NCBI GenBank assembly: GCA_037501455.1
Contig: CM074857.1
Span: 104,069,501-104,133,500, forward strand
Reading direction: 5' to 3'
Source of the DNA: Lantana camara
Lineage: Eukaryota > Streptophyta > Magnoliopsida > Lamiales > Verbenaceae
Length of the DNA stretch: 64,000 bases
Numbering within the stretch: position 1 is the first letter of the stretch; every line of letters starts with the position of its first letter. This document shows, one piece after another, positions 34,929 to 55,136 of the stretch. The position numbers and the translations under genes were made by a program. The notes below the pieces were generated by a model. That model was not told the DNA's origin. It did no database searches and saw nothing but the letters and a program-made list of their open reading frames with translations.

Positions 34929-35973
34929 GGAATATTCGGTTAAAAGGGACGTTTAAGTCTTTTTTTTAGTTATGTAACCCCTAGTTTTAAAAGAATTGGG
35001 TATATAACCCTTTTCTCAATTTTGTCTAATAAAATAAATATTAAATATAATTATTTTTCACGTGTACAAATCGAATGAGCGATCTCAGAAATCTCGCACT
35101 CGATTTTTTTCTTTTCTTTTTTCCTTTTATTTTCTTTATTTTTTTTATTCTTCTTCAATTTTTTTTTTCTTTTTTTCTTTTTTCTTTTATTATTTTTATT
35201 CATCTCGTTTGAAGATCGCGTGACTCGATCTTCAAAAGAAATCACGCGATTTCATATATTTATGAAGTCGCGTGATTTCTCTTGAAGATCGAGTCACACG
35301 ATCTTCAAAGGAATTCACGCGACTTCATAGAATTATGAAGTCGCGTGCTCGACTATCATAATCGCGTAGCGACTTCATAATTCTATGAAGTCGCGTGATT
35401 TCTTTTGAAGATCGAGTCACGCGATCTTCAAGAGAAATCACGCGACTTCATAGAATTATGAAATCGCGTGCTCGACTATCATAATCGCGCAGCGACTTCA
35501 TAATTCTATGAAGTCGCGTGATTTCTTTTGAAGATCGAGTCACGCGATCTTCAAAAGAATTCACGCGATTTCATATATCTTCAAGTTCTTGAAGATTGAG
35601 ACAAAAAAAAAAAAAAAGAAGAAGAAGAAAAATATTATCGATAATTTTTTAAATTCATCCGATTATCTTTATCATGTTTGTACAAGGAGAGGAGATTCAT
35701 CCTGATTCATCCCGATTATCGACGGCGAGAGAAGGTGAGAATGTGAGAAGGAGAGGTGCAAGGAAAGAAGAAGAAGAGAAAAAGAGAAGGAGAGAAGAAG
35801 AAACGACGAAGAAGAAAAGAACTAGGGTTTGATTTGGGTGGGAGATGTGAATTTGAAAGATATGACGTGATTATTAACCACGTCAGATAATAGAGAATAA
35901 AAAAAAAGGGAAAGAAATTGAGGGTTATATCCCTAAAATAAGTCTTGGGCGTCCCTTGGGCACTAATTGTCTC
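34929..35973. mobile_element. Foldback/Mutator-like element carrying a palindromic array
   Basis: A perfect 9-bp duplication AGGAAAAGG (34920-34928 and 35974-35982) flanks 1045 bp. The ends form imperfect inverted repeats sharing AAGGGACG, AAG-x-CTT and TAACCC blocks in order. The outermost 15 or so bases match poorly. The middle (35206-35580) is a dense array of inverted and direct repeats. No transposase. Classification as Mutator-like rests on the 9-bp duplication. Confidence 0.6.
35206..35580. repeat. Nested palindrome array with about 123-bp period
   Basis: Repeated modules GAAGATCG-x-GTCAC-x-CGATCTTC and GAAGTCGCGTG...CACGCGACTTC are themselves palindromic. The block beginning TAGAATTATGAA recurs at 35328 and 35451, a 123-bp period. 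Cruciform or long hairpin folding is expected on either strand. Confidence 0.9.
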
Positions 35974-36111
35974 AGGAAAAGGAGCAAATGAAAAGATAAT
36001 AGAAATGCCCATTAAAACCAGCAATCATACATTACATTGTCAACAAATAGTAATGATTCAGACAGTATCTTCACCGCAAATCAAATAGAAAAACTCTCGC
36101 ATGCCACCACA

Positions 36112-36647
36112 TCAGAATCTTCTCCTCGTACTCCTCGAAAGATGACCACGAGGTGATCTGTAGAGAAATTTAAGAATAAGAAGGGATCAGGAAAAACAAA
36201 AGAGAGGCAATGAGGCAAAAACCAGATATGTGGACTTATGCACTTCTGCAAGATTTCTATTTATAAGTACTAAAATCTCCCAAATGCCCCAGATTGTATA
36301 CTTCACCAAAATCTTTCCTTTTAACGTTATGCAATCTGTGTCTTCCAAAGATAAACTAACGAGATAATACCGAAATTCAATCATTCATCCATTTCCCAGT
36401 CATATATTCTGAATTGCTCAACAATTACTTCTCACTGAAGTTCGAACGAGAGCAGTATTAAAAGTAGCCATCAATACACATGATATTCTGAGAATTCTTA
36501 CCACCTCGTCATGTTCCTCCTTCTGAAAGGTCCTTTGCTGAATGCCCAGTCAAAATTTATGGCTTGCGTGAGCAGTTCAGTTCCATCCATTTCATTTATA
36601 GCTCTCTACGCCTCGTCAAAGTTCTCAAATTCAATTAAATCATAGCC
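36112..36647 (-). pseudogene. Truncated Y14 (RBM8A-like) exon-junction protein fragment
   Basis: The - strand exon-like block 36647-36502 encodes the second half of an RRM domain (GYDLIEFENFDEA, stop, RAINEMDGTELLTQAINFDWAFSKGPF). It is bounded by an AG acceptor (TTTTTCAG) and a GTAAGA donor. A second block, 36157-36112 after CTACAG, encodes an Arg/Ser tail SPRGHLSRSTRRRF. Y14 pairs with MAGO in the exon-junction complex. An in-frame TAG stands where EEAQ is expected, and joining the two blocks creates another stop. The N-terminus and first RRM half are missing. Intron traces argue for a DNA-level duplicate, not a retrocopy. Confidence 0.75.
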
Positions 36648-37096
36648 CTGAAAAATAGAATAAACATCAAGGAGGTAGCAGATAAGCATATCATAGCAAG
36701 TTATAGACCTGGCATTCAGAAACATAGCTGAATCATTTTCATCAAACTGACTGTTAAGAATTACACAAACTTAAATATTCAACCGAAATAAAATCAATAA
36801 ACAAAGTCCTAGATAAACATTTTTCATTTATTTGATTAGTTCGTGCCTTCACGAGCTGCATTCTGAAATGTTCAACCCAATAAAATCAATAAACAAAGTC
36901 CTAGACAAACAGTGGGCAATGAGAGGGCAAATATTTTACACTTATCGTCTGATTGGTAGAAAATTTAAAACGGATTCAAAAAAGAATCATGGTTCCTCTT
37001 TTTTTCCTTTTCAGAATAATTACACCGCCATCCTATGAGATTAAACATAATTACAAGAACTTCCCCAAAATTTCTTTCTGATGAGATGAGCGATCA

Positions 37097-40000
37097 TCAC
37101 CACCCAATATATATAAGAATCGCCGTACCTCTAAATTTGTTTGCAATTGCAGCTATCCACTTTTTATCTTTATCCGTATAAGCATAATCAATGCTAGAGG
37201 CCAACAGGAGAAAGCCATTGCTCTTGTCTGGAGCTTCCAAGATAGGTTGCACAAGGAGACATCTAGCCCCCTCAGGAACCATCTCCTTCAGTTCAGAATC
37301 TAGATTATTTGTACAGCCAATTAGATTTAGAGACTATAAATATTCCTCAATAGAGAGGCAAAAGTCCATAAAAGTTCCTACTTCATGATATTTTGGTGCA
37401 GAATCTGAATGAAAGATTAACACAGCATAAAATTAATGAGTAAAAGATGTTATCAATTGAACATATGTACCACAAGATATTCTTCTAACAATTTTAATGA
37501 GAACAATAAATTTTTGAACAAGATCGAGTGCACCTAACTTTGCCCAACCTATAAATCACAACTAAACAATGAACCAGCATATATGGCATGGCTTATAATT
37601 AAATAACTTTTCAAATATGCTTAATTTCTAAACATTTTTAATTGGGATGACAGCCGGATTGTAAGTTCAAAATATCACTTCTACCAAGATTGAAAAGCCA
37701 TCCAGGATATTAGTTTACTTCATCAATAGGAAGACTCACATCAGCCATCTGGGACATGTTAAATTATAATTTTTTGTGCGGAAGATTTTGTATCAAGCAC
37801 CGGGTTGCTCTGTGTTGATCAAATAGCATATACATTGAAGATTAGAAAAGCAAACATGCATAATTGTTAGGACATTGTTTCTTATACGCAGCAGTAAGCA
37901 TTTGGGATCTATACCTCCATATTGTTGAAAATAAATGGTATCCTTCAAGTCAGAGAGTCCAACCCTTTGAATCTGCATTCTGAACCAATCAAGAACACTT
38001 TCTTTCAATAAATCTTTGGGTGCATTCCAATAGCCACGCACGCACAATGCGTCTCCAACTGAAATAAGCTACATCATTAGACAATTAGACATTTTAAGAA
38101 AATAAGGTACCTGTATACATACATACATACATATATGTATGTATACGTGAACTTATTGGGAATTTCATCTTCCAGCTTAAATCTCTATAAGTAATAGTTA
38201 AGAGCTTAAGGTAGGCAGCACACCACTGATATTGTGTTTGTATTACGCAACAGAACATAAGTTCCCCAAGCCAAATCTTCCTTCATGCTGTCGGCAATAT
38301 ACTGCGACATGACAAAAATTTGCTCACCAGTTTCCGGGATGCTTTTTTGACCAGTGGGAGTCGCCCCCTGCACAGAAAAACATTACATATTGATGGAATA
38401 ACTAGTGGTACAACAGTTTTGTAGCAGCACATACCTTCAATCTAAGGTGCATTACACATCATTATTCAATGATGATATGAGCTAAATATCAATACAACAT
38501 TTCAAATTTTTCTTGCATTAAGGACAATGTTCCAAATTTTTAAATAAGCTTTTCATTTATCTCGATGAAGGGTGAGGATTGCTTGGCTTGGGATGTACAA
38601 AAGTGAGGTATTGGGCTTTAAGACTTTGACTTGGGCCATAATAATTCTATCATTGGGTATCCAAATGCCATTGGTTCCCAAAGTTGTTATCAAAAGGGAG
38701 TTTCAGCATAAAATTGATTTTTGTAACAACTTAAGAAAAGAAAATGTTCCAACAAACACAGTTTTTGTATGTTTCCATTGTCAGGCTGATTGACATCATT
38801 TCAACCGCCTTAACTGCTAGCACTTCCCCCTATTTTAAAACTTTTCGAATTGTGCTTTATCACCACAAAAGGCCCGATTACTTTCAAGTCTTCATCTTCT
38901 CCATTTTTCCATTTTCAATACTCCACCTTCACCGCCTAGAATTCCTTTCCATTCTATGTCTTCTCTGATCCTATGTCTTTTCTGGGCGACCAAAACCAGC
39001 ATTTCATCCATCTCTGATCAACTGCACTGTGTTACTCTCCCTCTTTTCTTATGTTTTGTTTAACTACATCGCTTAGGCTAGGCGAATTAAGATAATGATT
39101 TTGACCACATTCTATAACCCCTTCATTGCTTAAAATGTCTGATTCAGGAACCCTTGATTCCCCTACTGAGAAACTTATCGACGACTTTTCTTATTTAGGC
39201 ATACACTTCAAGCCATCAACGAACCCTGTAAGTAGGATTTAGTCGCTTTCCCTAACGTGGAGACTGGAGAGTAGGTCTTGTAAAATCACCCTTCAACTAA
39301 TCCCTCACTTCACAACCCCCTAAGATGGACAAAGAGAAAGGAAGGTTAATCGAGGATTTGAGACTAGCGAACCCTTCCACATATTTTAGAAAGCCATGCT
39401 TCGACCCTCTTCCCCCGAACAAGAATATGATGTTAGGGACACTTACGACATTTCACCTCAATTTAGGATTGTTATCCCCTCCAGCAAACAATGTTTGCAC
39501 ACCCCTAACCATGGTTTTCAAGCAGTACATCTAACTATGTCGTAGGCTGGTCTCCATTTTCCCTTGCATGATGCTATTGTAGGTATTGTGAACACTTTAG
39601 ACTTAGCTTTGTCCCAGGTAAAGCCTAACTGTAGTTGATACTTAGTAGGTTTCAGAATCAAGAATAAGAAAACATACATTTTTTTTATTCATCTTTCAAC
39701 CCCATTACTATGTCTAGTTTTACAATCAGGAGCGAATATTTGTGTAGTTGTAAATAGTTTCAAGAAAGGTTATTGATTATTTCAGTTGTTATTCCGTCCA
39801 AGGGGTAATTCGCAAGTTCAACGCATACATGAAACTAAAACTCCTGATGTGACATCTGCTATACATAAAAACATTAGATGTGAAAATCCCTTCCAAAAAT
39901 TACTACATAAGTAAGATTCTGTATGGGGAAAATAAAGGAGACCAAAACAAAAATAATAATTATCGCATATCAAACAAGACATTTGAGTTTTCTTTTTAAG

Positions 40001-40719
40001 TTATATATATAACATCATTTATCAACAATTTAGGCGTTCTAAGAGAATAATAGTTCACCCTATTCCACCATCAAGCACATTATTTTGTTCCAAAAAACAC
40101 AACATTGATAAATAAAAATAATTACCTTGAGAAATTTTCCAAGATACGGAACAACTACAGAAAATGTTGCCAGAGAAAGCCCTAAAGCCTCCGTTCTCTA
40201 CCAAAAAAAAAAAAAAAAGGAAAAATTGAAGTATTAGAATCATCATAGCCATGCTTTACCACATGCCCACATAAGAAAAACAACAATTATGAGTACCACA
40301 TATCATCCAGGAACTCTATACGGGGAGAAAATTAAGCTCATTTACCAGCTGAGCTGGAGTGATGGACGACGAATCCGATCCCACGAAATGATTGAGCACT
40401 AAAAGCCCCCCGAAAGCGTATCCAATGTATCTGGGCAAGTAAGATTCATCCAATCCAGATATCCCTACCAAAATTGAAGTAAAACTCACGAAGAAATCCT
40501 CCATATAAACACCAATAAATAAGATAAGAAGGGAAAAAGCATATACCCACCCAGAGTGAAGCGAAGAACTGAGAGATTAAGCTGCTGGTCCTGTTGAGGA
40601 GCGTTGTTCTGCGAGCAACAGATTTTAGCAGGGAGCGAAGAATATGGTTTTCTAATGGTGAATTTGGCGCGAGAACTCAACGGAATTGCAGAGACGCTTG
40701 TGATGCTAATGCTCTTCAT
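37097..40719 (-). CDS. CCB2: CCB2 (HCF208), chloroplast cytochrome b6f haem-assembly factor
   Basis: Exons on the - strand: 40719-40551, 40464-40346, 40197-40126, 38367-38224, 38068-37915, 37299 onward. The first five joins are GT-AG and in frame. The start at 40719 (MKSISITSVSAIPL) gives a typical Ser/Arg-rich chloroplast transit peptide; an upstream ATG at 40782 is also in frame. Conserved blocks: LNLSVLRFTLG, GLDESYLPRYIGYAFG, RTEALGLSLA, EDLAWGTYVLLRNT, ALCVRGYWN, WIAAIANKFRG. The family acts in the CCB pathway, attaching haem c(i) to cytochrome b6 at the thylakoid. The end is uncertain: either the frame reads on to a stop at 37097 (286 aa) or it uses the donor after FRG (GT at 37128-37127) to a short last exon. 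Intron 3 is about 1.76 kb. CCB4 is a paralogue to exclude. Confidence 0.8.
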
Positions 40720-42061
40720 TTTCGCTTCTCCTGCTCCACATAATGGCGAAGAAGAAGAGAGTTTGATTTTAATTGGGCCCAAAAATCTATTGGGCTTTCC
40801 GGCCCAATTTCTTTATTAAACAGCCTGCGCAATAAAATTAAATTTCACACTCAATGCATGTGGGGAAAAAAAAAAACACATTACTATTGAAATTAATGTA
40901 TTAAAATTAAATCTTTTGTATTAATAAAAATTAAATAATTACTAAATCATGAAAAACAAATTTAATAGTATCATATTAGTAAAAGAAAAAAGATAATAAG
41001 AATAAAAAGATCATAATACGATTTAGATACTGCATTCTTCAGTTTTTATACACATATATTTTTTGCAATATCACGTATCTAAATCGTGTTATGTCGTATA
41101 TTTTTCGCAATATCACGTATGTGGCCAAAAAAATGGGAAGCAAACTAAAAGTATGAGTTTCATCTGGGGAATGAACAAAAATAATTTTGAAAATGGGGAC
41201 CAAACTAAAAATTTAATCCACAATTGAGAATTTTTCCTTAATTCCCGGAAGTTCTTCAAAACACTAAAATAGTCTTTTATCTATTTTTAACTATTAATAA
41301 AATAGTACTTATTAAAAAAATGTTAAAATCTAAATTATCGAGTATAACCAAGGTTAAGTTTGAACTTTGAACTCAAATTTATCGTAAACTTGAGATTGAA
41401 TTTACTCACACAAACTCCACATCAAGTCATCAACTCATGAAAAAAGTTGGAGCTTGATCTGAAAATTTACGAGCTTAAATCGAGTCCGAAGTTTTCAACC
41501 GCGAGCCCCCCAAAATTAAATCATTCTAATCATTAAGACAAATATTAGATTTTGTAAAATTTCCAAAAAGAAAACAATAACAATAGTAATAATAAACCAA
41601 AAGCTGTGGCTTTTACAGCATAAATATTTAAATTTAGTAAACAAATATGGATCATTATTACGTTATACATATTTATATTTTTTGGATTGGAAAAATTCGA
41701 ATTATTTTTTAAATTTATTTAATATTGAATAATTAATTATTGAATGAGATCAGATCAGACGTTAATATTCAGACAGAGCAGCACCAGCAAAGCACCTTTC
41801 TCCGCATATTCAAAGTAATTTCTAAATTAATTTAAATTATTTTTAAGAAACTAAATTTAACTATAAATAGCAATATTTTAATTTCCTCATTTTTTTCCTC
41901 CTTTTTCGAAACGTGATTTTTCTCTGCAAATCCTCCAATCTCTCTCTCTCTCTCTCTCAAATTGATGCGAAGTTCTGCAAATCTCCTCCGCCATATCTGA
42001 AGCCGTGTTTTTCTCCTCCTGTTGATACGTACATACGCGAATATAGAGGGAGAGAGAGGCA
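40720..42061. promoter_or_regulatory. Divergent intergenic region between CCB2 and UBP8
   Basis: The start codons of CCB2 (-) and UBP8 (+) are 1.34 kb apart with no gene between, so both promoters must lie here. A CT microsatellite (41939-41958) sits in the probable UBP8 leader. The rest is AT-rich. Confidence 0.6.
41939..41958 (+). repeat. (TC)n tract in the UBP8 leader
   Basis: Ten TC units about 100 bp before the start codon. CT/GA tracts in plant leaders are known targets of BPC-type GAGA-binding factors; a role here is inference. Confidence 0.85.
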
Positions 42062-50119
<8,058 letters not shown>

Positions 50120-51364
50120 CTCCATTGGTGACCATTGGACAGAGGCTTCATTGATATTTTTATTGGTTAGTAAATCGGTACCATTCTTTTGTCCTTGATG
50201 ATCATATAGATTTAGATAGCGTTTTCAAGATTTGGGATGAAAGCCCTTTAGCGTAGAACATCGATGATGAGTATGAGGCTGAGGAGGAGGAGGATGATGA
50301 TGTCCAAGGGACATCATCATAACATAGTGAAGAATTATGGAAGAGATTCATATAAAAGGAAAGTATTAGTTGGCCCGAAAACATTTTGATAGTTCAAAAC
50401 CTGACTTTTCCCTTAGAACGGTAGAAGCCAAGGGAATTATTGGTGCTTGTAATCATGGGAATTCTTGTAATATGTACAATGTGAAATTATACTAATTCAA
50501 ATTGTTCGATTTTTCGGTGTTTATTAGCTAGTTTAGTACTTGTTTCAGACTGGGAATTGTTCTCTGTGCTGCTCCATTATTGTTTCAAAGATTATCTTAT
50601 CTTTCTTGCTTATTGCAGTGATCTAATGATTTTTATTACACTATTTCTTTCTTTCTTTCTTTCCTTTTTGTTTGGCTCAAAGGCTGTCTTATTGATTTTG
50701 GCCCAGAAAAGGAAAACATTGGTTGAAATACTCATAATTGTCTTCAAGTTGGTGGACCATAGTGATATTACAATGCATGTGATGAGCCATTTTGAATTAT
50801 TGAAATAGCCATGCAAATATCTGGACCACTTCTTAGGGGATTCATTTATATCCATGTCAATTTCTTTAGTACTACCCCAAAAAAAACAAAATAAAAAATA
50901 AAAAATAAATTTATTATGTTAAATACTCATTGGAAGAGGGTTTAATATTTGTTCTTGTTTTTATTCTTTTTTTTTTTTTTTCAAGAATCAAGAGGGGAAG
51001 GCATGTCATGCTTTCAATCTAATATGGTTATTAAGGTTCCCTATTTCTAACATATTTTCACTATAACTTGTGTTAGGACTTTGGTGACAAGGTAGAAAAA
51101 GTTATAAATTTGTGAGTTAGCTTCTGTTTGGGTTCTACATCCTTCGTTAATTCTAGGTTCGAGTCGGTCCATCTATTTAAATGTAAAAACTCTTTTTATT
51201 AATGGTGTTTGCATCTACAAAAAATCCACATAAACATCTAACTAAACTAGTATGATGCCGAAATGATGAGTTATACTACTCCATTGTACATTTATGGGCT
51301 AATCGCTAAAAGAAAACATGTAAAAAAAATAAAACTTGGACATAAAAAAAGAAACTCAAAAGTT
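50120..51364. other. UBP8 3' flank
   Basis: Probable 3' UTR followed by AT-rich spacer; no gene is seen. An acidic-looking - strand ORF at 50202-50384 is an artefact of GAGGAGGATGATG repeats. Confidence 0.55.
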
Positions 51365-51985
51365 ATGATACACGGATATGCACATGACAGGATATGAATA
51401 TGGCGATACAATTTTTTTTTTTTGAATATTTTATGCGATGAGTACTATCGGACACGATATCAAACATAAGTAGGGGTGTTCATTTGGTATTACCGAACCG
51501 AAATTTCGATACACCATTTTAGAGAACCGAATACCGAATCGAACTTCATGGTTCTGTTCGATAAAAAATCGTTTTACTGAAATTTTATATATAAAAAAAA
51601 AATCTGAAAAAAATGAAAAAAAAATATTATATCATATATATTATATTATATATTAAAAGTATTATATATAGCATATATGGATAATAATCTGACCCTAATA
51701 TGTATAAATATAATATGCATTATATATATATTTATATATTATATTTAATATTATATATATATATAATTTCGGTACGTATTCAGTACGATACGGTATACCA
51801 TATCAAAATACTGATACCGAACCGAATACCGAATTTAAAAAAAAAAAAAACGAATATCGAATCTAAATATTTCGGTAATCGGTATAGATCGAAATTTAGG
51901 TTTCGATCAGTTTTACCGAATTTTACACGCCCCTAAACATAAGTATTTAATATGATATAATATGACAAAATAATATTTTTACAAA
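51365..51985 (+). repeat. Dispersed GATACGGA-type repeat, copy 3, split by a hAT element
   Basis: ATACACGGATATGCACATGAC ... GACACGATATCAAACATAAG, interrupted by 51471-51935, then AATATGACAAAATAATATTTTTACAAA. Confidence 0.6.
51471..51935. mobile_element. hAT-type MITE, 465 bp
   Basis: The ends TAGGGGTGTTCATTT and AATTTTACACGCCCCTA are inverted with mismatches. A perfect 8-bp duplication AACATAAG (51463-51470 and 51936-51943) flanks it. Inner CCGAACCGAAATTTCG-type palindromic text near both ends; AT-rich core; non-coding. Confidence 0.9.
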
Positions 51986-52507
51986 TTTTCAGCCATTAGA
52001 GCTCAAAAGAAAACACTCAATTTTCTTCTAAAAGAATGGAGTAAAATATAAAGTGATGACATTAATGACAAAAAGGTATGCCTCTCCCATAATGCGTCAA
52101 ATCTTCTTTCCACTTATTACCTCTGTTTATTTTTAACTTATCCTTTATTAAAAAAATTGCATTTTCATAACAAGAGACAATAAAATTAATTAAAAAATAA
52201 GTCCAAAAGGGAATTAGAGGCTATTGATTTCAAAAAATGGGTACAAATTTTTGATGGGATGTCACAAAAACAATTCCGTTTGGAATGAAACATTTCATGT
52301 CCCATGTTTAACTAATATTCTTGACTCAAAGTTGTACTTACCAACTTTTTTCTTGCTTAATGTATGAGTTATCATTATCCCTTGTTGTACACTTCACCTA
52401 ATCACATGTGTTACATATGAACTGAAAAACCCTAATTCAAATGTTTCTGCGATTGAAATAATCAAAGATATACAATGCTTAGTTTTATATATACACAAAT
52501 CTTTAAT

Positions 52508-52680
52508 GCATAGATACTCTTAAAAATATTATTTTGTCATGTCGTATTGTGTCGGACACGAATGTTCGACACTTCTCACATGAAAATTTAAAAAAAAAAA
52601 AAAAAAAAAAAACTCTATGTCGCTACATCCGTATTGTGTCATATCCGTATCGTCGCCTTCATATCAGTACATTATAGACA
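52508..52680 (-). repeat. Dispersed GATACGGA-type repeat, copy 4
   Basis: AAAAATATTATTTTGTCATGTCG ... TGTCGGACACG ... CATATCCGTATCG ... GTACATTATAG matches copy 2 in the same orientation. Confidence 0.62.
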
Positions 52681-52682
52681 AA

Positions 52683-53040
52683 AATCGAACTATCTTTCCC
52701 TCTCTCTCTTTCTCTCTCTCTCACACGCATACATACACAAAATATATTTGAACTCGATATTTGGATCCGATTATCAGATTTTTTATCGAATTTGAATCAA
52801 GATTTTCCTGATCTGTTTTAAATTCAAGCTCTAAGTTTTATATATAGAAATCGAACAATCTCTCCGACTCTCTCTCTCTCTCTCTCATACACACACAATA
52901 TGTCCGTACTCAATATTCGGATTCGATTATCGGATTTTTTATCGGGTTTGAATCAAGATTTTTCTACCCCGTTTTAAATTCAAGCCCTAAGTTTTACATA
53001 TAAAAATTGAACAAGCTCTCTCACTCTCACACACACATCC
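52683..53040 (+). repeat. Long tandem repeat, about 160-bp unit, 2.2 copies
   Basis: Units start AAATCGAAC at 52683, AAATCGAAC at 52848 and AAATTGAAC at 53004. Each has a CT microsatellite, a CA microsatellite, then GATTATC-x-GATTTTTTATCG and TTCAAGC-x-CTAAGTTTTA. Confidence 0.88.
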
Positions 53041-53626
53041 GCATGGGTGGGTGCCCTAATTAACCTGAGTTTTGTCATGGTGTGTGAAGGAGGATGATGA
53101 CATGACAGCTGAACAATATCTAAAAGCTAAAGCTAAACAGTCCCCACAACAGTCCAACTACATGATTTGACATTACAGATTCTATTTTTAATTAAACTTA
53201 ATATATATAATAATAATAATAATAATTTCAAGAAAGTTTTCTTTATCAAAAGGATGGCTCGAAAAGCCAAAGAATTGGAGGGCCATCCCTCATTTATTTT
53301 CATAATTACTGTTGCCAGCATTTTCTCATGCACATTTTTTATATTTTTCCCCCAAAGCTTTGTTTATACGGGATATTTGATTATACATTCTTTATATATA
53401 TAATATAATACATTTCTACCAAAACAATAATAATAATAATACATTTTTAGTTACTTTATCAATATGCATGGAAATAAATGTTGTTTGTGGTTTCATTTTG
53501 AACAGTCCCCCTAAAGGAGTGACTAATGCTGGAGGGAGTGAGAGTAAAAAATCAGAGTAGATTTCATAATAAGTATATCAATGAACACAAACATGGAGAT
53601 ATGGGCACGAGAAACGTCCCGATTGG

Positions 53627-55128
53627 CAGAGACGGACTTTTTTTTTACTATATATAAATTTTAAAATTTTTATTATTTTGCCCCCCCCCCCCCCCCCTTC
53701 CAAATAAAATTACACCTCTTCAATTTAAAATTTATTTTTAGTATTAATTTACTTTAATTTTGATTAGTTTTCTCAATCCAAATACCCTTTTTACTTCGTT
53801 TCCCAATTAAAAAAAAGTCTTTTGATCTTCTTTTCCATATTAAAAAATCTTAAATTAATCTTTTATGTCTCTTGAGTCTTTTGATCTTCTTTTTCATATT
53901 AAAAAATCTTAAATTAATTTTTTATCTACATCTTTTTCCTCTTTAATTTTTCTATTCTCCGTTTTTTCTTGTCCTCAACTTAAAACTCTCATTTTTCTAA
54001 TTTTCAAAATCTAGATTTGTGGGAAAAAAAAAAAATTGATCGTGATCCAAGTTATCCAATAAAACCAGCAGGTAATATTAACTTATATTTAGTTTTAGTT
54101 TATTTTTTATAATTTTATTATGAATAAATTATTTCGATCAAATTTATGATTAATTGTTAATGATAAATCACGTTAATATTTTGAGAAAAGATTGCATAGG
54201 TTAAAGATAACTATTTGTGTGTTTAATTTAGGATAATTTATTAGTGGTAGAGTTCTATATTTAAATATCTATGAGAATAGGATAAAGATAACTGTGTTTA
54301 ATTTTAATTTAGGATAATTTATTAGTGGTAGAGTTCTATATTTAAATATCTATGAGAATAGGATAAAAAAAACTGTGTTTAATTTTAAATAATATATACT
54401 CTCTTTAATTTTATATAATTTAGTGTTGATATGATTTATGTATATTAAGATTTCTTTATTTTTTATTAAGATAACTGTCTTAATTTTATTTTTTTATTAT
54501 GGATAGATTATTTAGTTTAAAGATTGTATTTAAATAATAATTTTAATTTGACTTTTATTAGGAAGATAATCGTGTTAATTTTAGTTTTTCTTTTATTATG
54601 GATAAATTATTTAGTTAAAAACTTGTATCTTAAATAATAATTTTAATTATTTTTTTAATTATGGATAACATTTATAATTAATTTGTTAAGTTATCTTTAT
54701 CTCTATAACTATCAGAATAGTTAAAGATAAATGATTTTTTATTTATTTACGTTGTTTTGTTATTTGACTTATTATTTTATTTTAAATCATGTTAAATTGA
54801 GTCCATGATTTTTTTAATTTATATAGGAACTATGAGTAAAAGGAATTTGGAGCTTTACTTCAAAATAGCAATACACCATGACACTTTAATAATTCATGAT
54901 AATTCATCTATTTTCTTGAGAGTTTACACTTCAACAATTCATGATAATGCACCTATTTTCTTGAGACTTTAATGATAAAATAATAAGTTAAATTTTACGT
55001 TATACTTGTTTTAAATTATACTTCTTTTATTTATATATATGGAATAAAATAATATTTTATTTTAAAAAAATATTATATATATTTTTAATTTTCGCCCCCC
55101 CTTCCATGAAATCCTGGCTTCGTCCCTG
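53627..55128. mobile_element. Non-autonomous hAT element, 1.5 kb
   Basis: The ends CAGAGACGGAC and (inverse) CAGGGACGAAGCC match the CAGRG termini of many plant hAT elements. Flanks CCGATTGG (53619-53626) and CCAATTGG (55129-55136) form an 8-bp duplication with one change. Inside: an 18-base C run (about 53681-53698), a tandem copy of CTTTTGATCTTCTTTT-x-CATATT (about 53818-53930) and an 81-bp direct repeat starting GGATAATTTATTAGTGG at 54231 and 54312. No transposase. Confidence 0.8.
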
Positions 55129-55136
55129 CCAATTGG

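Noticed and set aside
35051..35245. Lys-rich - strand ORF
   Set aside because: It comes from a T/C-rich low-complexity tract beside the palindrome array.
35206..35580. CRISPR-like array
   Set aside because: The repeats are palindromic modules without unique spacers, in a plant nuclear context and inside a transposon.
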